Of a stretch of 64,000 nucleotides of DNA, positions 59,048 to 64,000 are shown in pieces. The notes beneath the pieces were generated by a model. That model made no database searches. It was not told the DNA's origin and saw only the letters and a program-made list of their open reading frames with translations. The translations under genes were made by a program, and so were the position numbers. How positions within the stretch are numbered: the stretch's first letter is position 1; every line of letters starts with the position of its first letter. The stretch comes from Nocardia sp. BMG111209 (GTDB lineage: Bacteria; Actinomycetota; Actinomycetes; Mycobacteriales; Mycobacteriaceae), in the NCBI RefSeq assembly GCF_000381925.1, contig NZ_KB907307.1, positions 372,001 through 436,000 on the forward strand. Reading direction: 5' to 3'.

Positions 59048-60280
59048 GTGACGATGGAGACAACACCCGCGGACGCACCCCTGGCGGGCCTGCGGATCGT
59101 GGAATTCGCCAGCTACGTGGCCGGACCGTCGGCGGGAATGACGCTGGCGCAACTCGGCGCCGAGGTGATCCGGATCGACCCGCTCGGCGGCGCACCGGAC
59201 TACCGGCGGTACCCCGTGTCGCGGGAGACCGGGGAGAGCCTGTACTGGACGTCGCTGAACCGCGGCAAACAGTCGGTGGAACTGGACGTCCGGTCCGCCG
59301 AGGGCCGCGAACTGGCCCTGGCCCTCGCGACCGCGCCCGGCGCCGGCGGCGGGATCGTGGTCGACAACGCGGTGGGCCGGCCGTGGTTCTCCTACGAGGC
59401 GCTGGCCGCGCGCCGGCCGGATGTGATCAAGGTGCACATCGGCGGCCGGGCCGGTGGTGGCCCGGCGGTGGACTACACGGTCAACACCGAGGTCGGCGTC
59501 ACGGATCTGACCGGTCCGGCCGACACCCGCACACCGGTGAATCACGTGCTGCCCGCATGGGATCTGCTGGCGGGTTCGACCGCCACGACGGCGCTGCTGG
59601 CGGCCGTGCATCGGCGGGACCGGACGGGCGCCGGCGCGGATCTGCGGGTCGCCCTGGCCGATGTGGCGCTGGCCGGCGTGGCGAACATGGGATGGCTCAG
59701 CGAGGTTCGCGAGCGCGGGGACCGGGCCCGGCACGGCAATTTCATCTACGGCACCTTCGGTACGGACTTCGTCACCGCCGACGGCGGCCGGGTGATGGTG
59801 GTGGCACTGACCGGCCGCCAGTGGCAGGCCTTGTGCACGGCCACCGGAACGGCGAAAGTGGTTACGGCCCTGGCGGAATCGCTGGACGCCGACTTCGCCG
59901 ACGAGGCCGACCGCTACGAGTACCGGGAGACGATCGCCGCGGTGATGCGCCCCTGGTTCGCGGCCCGCCCCACACCGGAGGTTGCCACGGCGCTGACCGA
60001 AGCGGGGGTGCTGTGGAGTCCGTACCGCCGAATGAGCGACGTGGTAGCCGATCTCGCGACCGGCGCGGCGAGTCCCGTTCTGGCCGAGGTCGATCAACCG
60101 GGTATCGGCCCGGTGATCTCCGCCCGCAGCCCGATCCGCGACGGCGACGGCTACGGACCCACCGCGGTCGCGTCGTCGTTGGGTGCGGACACCGCCGAGG
60201 TCCTGACCCGGGTGCTCGGGCTGTCCGAGCCGGAGGTGGCGGGTCTGCGTGCGACGGGTGTCGTCGGCGGGACCGGGTAG
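59048..60280 (+). CDS. Class III (CaiB/BaiF) CoA-transferase
   Basis: 410 residues. LAGLRIVEFASYVAGPSAGMTLAQLGAEVIRID and NRGKQSVELDVRS show the fold; the catalytic aspartate is present in PAWDLLAGSTATTALLA. Start GTG 59048 with AGGAG about 11 bases upstream, or ATG 59054. It is divergent from a FadR-type gene and convergent with the MocR gene. Shorter loops in the middle set it apart from the other CoA-transferases in the window. Confidence 0.92.
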   Translation: MTMETTPADAPLAGLRIVEFASYVAGPSAGMTLAQLGAEVIRIDPLGGAPDYRRYPVSRETGESLYWTSLNRGKQSVELDVRSAEGRELALALATAPGAGGGIVVDNAVGRPWFSYEALAARRPDVIKVHIGGRAGGGPAVDYTVNTEVGVTDLTGPADTRTPVNHVLPAWDLLAGSTATTALLAAVHRRDRTGAGADLRVALADVALAGVANMGWLSEVRERGDRARHGNFIYGTFGTDFVTADGGRVMVVALTGRQWQALCTATGTAKVVTALAESLDADFADEADRYEYRETIAAVMRPWFAARPTPEVATALTEAGVLWSPYRRMSDVVADLATGAASPVLAEVDQPGIGPVISARSPIRDGDGYGPTAVASSLGADTAEVLTRVLGLSEPEVAGLRATGVVGGTG

Positions 60281-60321
60281 CGGAGCGGCGATCTACGCAG
60301 TGCCGGCGCGGTGAGCCGGGG

Positions 60322-61779
60322 TCAGGCGTGGATCTCGCGGTGGGCCGTTCGGATCTCCTCCTGAATTGCGGTGTGCAGTACGGCCAGTGCGTGGTCGACG
60401 TCGGCGGTCGCGATGGCGCCGTAGCCGAGGACGAGGCCGTCCGGGCCGTCGGTCATCCGGAATCGGGAGATCGGGAGGATGCCTACGCCGGCGGCTCGTG
60501 CGCGGGCTGCGACGGCGGCGGCGTCGACTTCGGGGTCGGCCCAGGCCGATACGTGGAGACCCACTGCCGAGGAGATGACGGTCAGGGTTTCGGTGAAGTG
60601 GGTGGTGAGCAGTTCCACGATGCGGTCGTGGCGGGTCTGGTATTCCCGGCGCATCCGCCGGATGTGCTTGGCCAGCAACCCTTCTTCGATGAAGCCGAGC
60701 AGTGCCACCTGGACGGGCTGGGGGGAGTGCCAGTCGGTCACGTACTTCGCGGCTCGCAGCGCGGTCCACAGTGGACCGGGGGCGGCCACGAAACCGACGC
60801 GCAGTACCGGGAGCATGACCTTGGAGAAGGTTCCGACGTAGATGACCCGGCCCGCGGTATCGAGGCTGTGCAACGGCTGGAGAGGTCTTCCGCCGTAGCG
60901 GAATTCGGTGTCGTAGTCGTCCTCGATCACCACCACGTCGCGGTCGCGCGCCCAGTCCAGCAGCGCTCGCCGGCGTTCCAGCGACATGGGCATGCCCAGC
61001 GGGAACTGATGGGACGGGCTGACGTAGACGATTCTCGTGCGGTCGGGCAGCAGGTCGATGCGCATGCCCTCCGAATCCACGTCGACACCGACCACTTCGG
61101 CGCCGAGGCTGCGAAACAGCTCGCGCACCAAGGGATAACAGGGGTTCTCGATGGCCACGCGGTCACCGGGCCGCAGCAGTACCCGTCCGACCATGTCCAG
61201 GGCCTGCTGGATGCCCTGGGTGACGATGATGTTCTCGGCCGTCACGTGCACGGCCCGTGAGACCCCGATGTGCCGGGCGATGGCCACGCGCAGTTCGGGC
61301 AGGCCCGCCGGGTCGATGGGCATTCCGCTGCCGATCGAGGAGGCCCGGTACGCCTGTGCGGTCAGGCGCCGCCAGGCCTCGTAGGGGAACAGGCGGACGT
61401 CCGGGATGCCCGGCCGCAGGTCGTAGGTCGGCGCGTAGGAGAAGAAGTTCGCGTCCGGCACCGTGATGTTCGCCCAGACCGGGGACGGTCGCACCGCCGT
61501 GACCTGCGTGGTCGCCGGGGCCCGGCCCGGCGGATGCGGGGTCGCCGCCCGGACGAATATGCCTGCGCCGACCCGGCTTTCGGCCAGCCCCTCGGCGACC
61601 AGCCGGTCGTAGCCGCCGGTCACGGTGTTGCGGGACACCGCCAGTCGGCGGGCCAGTTCGCGCGACGGCGGCAGCGGCTGCCCCGGACGCAGGCGTCCGT
61701 CCAGTACGGCGGCCTTGATCTGCCGGTAGATCTGACCGCCGAGATCTCCTCTGCCGGTGAGCGTGACGTGCAGGTCCAC
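60322..61779 (-). CDS. MocR-family regulator (GntR HTH fused to aminotransferase fold)
   Basis: 485 residues. N-terminal winged HTH (GGQIYRQIKAAVLDGRLRPGQPLPPSRELARRLAVSRNTVTGGYDRL), linker, then a fold-type I aminotransferase domain with the PLP lysine in GTFSKVMLPVLRVGF, VIEDDYDTEFRY and SPSHQFPLG. Members sense PLP or amino compounds (PdxR, GabR). GTG 61779 has GAGG 6 bases upstream. It lies downstream of the salicylate synthase gene on the same strand with a 167-base gap, so it is probably a separate unit. The target is unknown; no PLP synthesis gene is in view. Confidence 0.92.
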   Translation of the reverse strand: MDLHVTLTGRGDLGGQIYRQIKAAVLDGRLRPGQPLPPSRELARRLAVSRNTVTGGYDRLVAEGLAESRVGAGIFVRAATPHPPGRAPATTQVTAVRPSPVWANITVPDANFFSYAPTYDLRPGIPDVRLFPYEAWRRLTAQAYRASSIGSGMPIDPAGLPELRVAIARHIGVSRAVHVTAENIIVTQGIQQALDMVGRVLLRPGDRVAIENPCYPLVRELFRSLGAEVVGVDVDSEGMRIDLLPDRTRIVYVSPSHQFPLGMPMSLERRRALLDWARDRDVVVIEDDYDTEFRYGGRPLQPLHSLDTAGRVIYVGTFSKVMLPVLRVGFVAAPGPLWTALRAAKYVTDWHSPQPVQVALLGFIEEGLLAKHIRRMRREYQTRHDRIVELLTTHFTETLTVISSAVGLHVSAWADPEVDAAAVAARARAAGVGILPISRFRMTDGPDGLVLGYGAIATADVDHALAVLHTAIQEEIRTAHREIHA

Positions 61780-61946
61780 CGTCAGCCTCGACGAGGGACC
61801 GGCGTCACGACATGTGTGGCGGCCCAAGACCGCCCGGTATGCACCACGCCAACAGTAAAGCAGAGGTAAGGCCGGTCGGGCACGCCGAAGCGTGATCGAC
61901 CGGCGTCGGAGCAGCAACTTCTCCGGTAGAGCCACGTTTTCTCCGG

Positions 61947-63287
61947 TCAAGCCCCATTGCGTCCGCGCGGCGCGCTGACCAGATAAGGCGCTACGCTGCT
62001 CAACTTCTCACATGTCTCCTCGAACTCGCGCTCCGGGCCGGACGCGGCGATGATGCCCGCACCGGCCCGCAGCCAGGCGGTGTCGCGGTCCTGGTACACC
62101 GCCCGCAACACGAGCGTGGCCTCCAGCGCGCCGCTGCCCGAAAGCATCACCACCGCACCGGAATACAGTCCGCGCGGGGAATCGTGGCGGAAGACGGCGT
62201 CGACACCCGCCCGCTTGGGAATGCCGGACGCGGTGACCGACGGGAACAACGCCTCCAGGGCGTCCCACGGTGTCCGGTGCCGGGCCAGCCTGCCGCGCAC
62301 GGTGGAGGCCAGGTGCTGGACGCTGCCGCGCTCACGGACCGCCATGAAGTCGGCGACCGCGGTGGTGCCGGGTTCGGCGATCGATACGATCTCGGCGAAC
62401 GACGTCTTCACCGACACCGCGTGTTCCACGATCTCCTTCGGGTCCGACTCCAGGCTGTGGCGGGCGGCCAGATCCGTTGCGGCGCCGCGTCCGAGCGCGC
62501 GGGTGCCCGCCAGCGGCTCGGTGGTGACCACACCTTCGTCGTCGACGGAGACCACCAACTCCGGGCTGAATCCGGCCGCCGCCAGCTCGCCGAGCCGGAG
62601 CAGGAACGATCGGGCCGGAGTGTTGTGTGCCCGGCCGAGCCGGTAACTGGCCGGCAGGTCCACGCGGAACGGCAATTCGACCCGGCGCGACAGGATCACC
62701 TTCTGGTAGCGGCCCGAGGCGATTTCGCCGACCGCCGCCGCGACCCTGGCCCGGTAGTCGCTCGGGTCGGCGCGGATATCGGCCGGATGTGCGGGCGGCA
62801 GCGGGCCGGCGGGCGGGGTCAGCAGTTCCACGATCGTCTCGATCTCGGCGGCCGTCGCACCGTTCACGGTCGTCTCCGATTCGGTGACCGTCACCTCGAT
62901 GCGCGGAATGATCAAGTGCGCCAAGCGAGTTCCGCTGTGGAGATACTCCTGCGCGCCGAGCGGGTAGGCGCAGAACTCGAAGGCGATCCAGCCGTACGCG
63001 GTGCCCGAGGCCCCGGCGCCGCACACCGCGCGCAGCGAGTCGAGGGCTCGCTCCAGGGCCGCGACGGGCCGGCCGGTCCACCGTTCCCGGGTGAGTTCAC
63101 CGCCGGCGGTGACTCGTGCCTCGTCCGAATCCAATTCGACGTGCCCGAGCGGCGCGGCCGCGAAAACCCAGGTGCCGGGCCGTTCGTAGACGACGTGGTC
63201 ACCGAACCGGCCCGAGTCCGCCAGCCGTGACACGGCGGTCACGGGATCGAGTGTGGTGTGCAGGCGCAGAGATTCGGGGGCGGTCAC
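61947..63287 (-). CDS. mbtI: Salicylate synthase of the mycobactin/nocobactin type
   Basis: 446 residues from GTG 63287 (GGAGG 5 bases before); ATG 63299 is also in frame. It converts chorismate through isochorismate to salicylate, the starter of phenolate siderophores. Blocks match M. tuberculosis MbtI closely: YQKVILSRRVELPF (catalytic Lys), TTEPLAGTRALGRG, SKEIVEHAVSVK-like segment DPKEIVEHAVSVK, RERGSVQHLAST, GLYSGAVV and RAGAGII followed by EFEETCEKL (Mg ligands). It follows an acyl carrier protein gene by 13 bases, so it lies in a siderophore operon entering from the right edge. In Nocardia the counterpart is called nbtS. Confidence 0.95.
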   Translation of the reverse strand: MTAPESLRLHTTLDPVTAVSRLADSGRFGDHVVYERPGTWVFAAAPLGHVELDSDEARVTAGGELTRERWTGRPVAALERALDSLRAVCGAGASGTAYGWIAFEFCAYPLGAQEYLHSGTRLAHLIIPRIEVTVTESETTVNGATAAEIETIVELLTPPAGPLPPAHPADIRADPSDYRARVAAAVGEIASGRYQKVILSRRVELPFRVDLPASYRLGRAHNTPARSFLLRLGELAAAGFSPELVVSVDDEGVVTTEPLAGTRALGRGAATDLAARHSLESDPKEIVEHAVSVKTSFAEIVSIAEPGTTAVADFMAVRERGSVQHLASTVRGRLARHRTPWDALEALFPSVTASGIPKRAGVDAVFRHDSPRGLYSGAVVMLSGSGALEATLVLRAVYQDRDTAWLRAGAGIIAASGPEREFEETCEKLSSVAPYLVSAPRGRNGA

Positions 63288-63300
63288 GTGGTCCTCCATG

Positions 63301-63585
63301 TCAGAGAGTTGGGTCTGCGCCGGTCGATTCCGCGCTGAGCAACCGGTCGATGAGGTCGCGGACGGCGGTCAGCGACGTGAGCGAGGCGACTTCGGTCTCC
63401 GAAATCGTGAGGTGGTAGTGCTCTTCCAGCCTGGTCAGGAGTTCGAGCCGGAGCAGTGAGTCGACACTGAGCTCGTCCGCGAAGTCCGCGTGGTCGTCGA
63501 TCTCGTCGGCGGGCAGTTCCAGGACGCGGGCGACCAGCTGCCGCAGGTCTTCCGGATCTACGTGTCCCGCAACGTTTTCCGTCAT
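63301..63585 (-). CDS. Acyl carrier protein
   Basis: 94 residues, one carrier domain. The phosphopantetheine serine is in ELSVDSLLRLEL (the DSL motif), followed by HYHLTISETEVASLTSLTAVRDLI. GGAGG lies 5 bases before ATG 63585, and the start overlaps the stop of the ketosynthase-like gene by 4 bases. It probably carries an acyl chain or starter unit for the nocobactin-like siderophore made with the salicylate synthase. Confidence 0.92.
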   Translation of the reverse strand: MTENVAGHVDPEDLRQLVARVLELPADEIDDHADFADELSVDSLLRLELLTRLEEHYHLTISETEVASLTSLTAVRDLIDRLLSAESTGADPTL

Positions 63586-64000
63586 GATTCCTCCAGCTCG
63601 GGGGCCCCGGCGTGTTCGTGGACCGGGTGGCACCCGGCGGCGTCCGGTGGGTACAGGCGCAGGGTCACGGCATCGCCGTCGGGCCGCGCGCAGGTGGCGT
63701 ACACCGGTCGCGGCTCGCCGCGGTCGAAATGCGCTACCGCCGCGGCACTCTGGAGCACGCCGAGCGCACCGGAACACTCCCCGAAACGCCGGGCCGGATC
63801 CGTCGCCGGGATCGGGGACTCGATCTCCGAGGACAGGCCCGCTGAGGTCAGCCACAGGCCCGGCGCGGGGCTCGCCACGCGCAGCGCCGCGGCCAGGGAA
63901 TCGAGAGTGTCCGTGCGGAAACAGTTTCCGACGACGGCCCGCACGATCGCGCGTCGATTCCGCGCGTGCGCAGCGGTTTCGAGAATCAGGGCCGCGGCGC
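63582..64000 (-). CDS. Ketosynthase-like protein, C-terminal part (runs off the right edge)
   Basis: 139 codons seen, open to the window end. The end resembles the last part of a beta-ketoacyl synthase: VVGNCFRTDTLDSLAAALR, FGECSGALGVLQSAAAVAHF (place of the late active-site His-containing GHxxGAAG block, here Glu-Cys instead), then PRPVYATCARPDGDAVTLRLY. The loss of the usual His in that block suggests a decarboxylating-only or chain-length-factor-like role. The ACP gene overlaps it by ATGA, so ketosynthase, carrier and salicylate synthase form one operon. Confidence 0.75.
   Translation of the reverse strand, partial: AAALILETAAHARNRRAIVRAVVGNCFRTDTLDSLAAALRVASPAPGLWLTSAGLSSEIESPIPATDPARRFGECSGALGVLQSAAAVAHFDRGEPRPVYATCARPDGDAVTLRLYPPDAAGCHPVHEHAGAPELEES

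Noticed and set aside
58793..60097. Upstream extension of the FadR-type frame on the minus strand
   Set aside because: Lies antisense to the CoA-transferase gene; regulator homology starts only near 58792.

Overview
The window is high-GC actinobacterial chromosomal DNA. It most resembles Nocardia or a close mycolate-producing relative. The reasons are a mycobactin/nocobactin-type salicylate synthase beside an acyl carrier protein and a ketosynthase, two DinB-like mycothiol-type maleylpyruvate isomerase homologues, an MshD-like double acetyltransferase, a relic of a mycofactocin-type dehydrogenase, and an unusually dense set of CoA-dependent catabolic enzymes with TetR-family regulators. No rRNA, tRNA, CRISPR array or insertion sequence was seen. 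The genus is an inference.

Layout. 0-10 kb: aldehyde dehydrogenases, class III CoA-transferases, a Rieske oxygenase, an acyl-CoA ligase and a 30-codon relic of a short-chain dehydrogenase. 10-11.8 kb: a visibly less GC-rich cassette encoding an XRE/ImmA-IrrE protease-regulator and a PIN-like protein, with a perfect palindrome in front and an aldehyde dehydrogenase fragment behind. 12-16.6 kb: a maleylpyruvate isomerase homologue, a cupin regulator, a class II aldolase, a DHDPS-family lyase/aldolase and an APC permease. 16.6-24.5 kb: a second Rieske oxygenase, an acyl-CoA dehydrogenase, a GNAT protein, a flavin/[2Fe-2S] reductase, an acyl-CoA ligase and a crotonase. 24.5-41.6 kb: a mixed region with a D,D-carboxypeptidase, membrane proteins, a delta-60 repeat lipoprotein, P450, methyltransferase, PASTA lipoprotein, MarR/MFS pair, MerR pair, group 3 sigma factor and several TetR proteins. 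41.7-46.7 kb: a five-gene catabolic operon (CoA-transferase, SDR, PNPOx-like, amidohydrolase, aldo/keto reductase). 47.4-50.7 kb: a WYL regulator, a VOC protein and a PAS-GAF-PP2C phosphatase. 50.8-60.3 kb: a tandem TetR fusion, a flavin monooxygenase, a DapB-like dehydrogenase, an aldehyde dehydrogenase with a Cys-to-Trp active-site change, a frameshifted metallo-beta-lactamase gene, a FadR-type regulator and another CoA-transferase. 60.3-64 kb: a MocR regulator and the 3' part of a siderophore operon.

How the parts fit. Two sets of shared DNA sites tie distant genes together. The first has core ATCTA-N7-TAGAT and precedes both Rieske oxygenases, the reductase and both acyl-CoA ligases at 4, 6.6, 19.1, 21.0 and 22.0 kb. 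I read this as one scattered TetR regulon for an oxygenase plus CoA-ester degradation route, with the single reductase probably serving both oxygenases. The second has arms ATGCGATC/GATCGCAT. It lies in front of the TetR gene at 27.7 kb and twice in the promoter of the operon starting at 41.76 kb, so that regulator probably acts 14 kb away. Substrates are not deducible from sequence alone.
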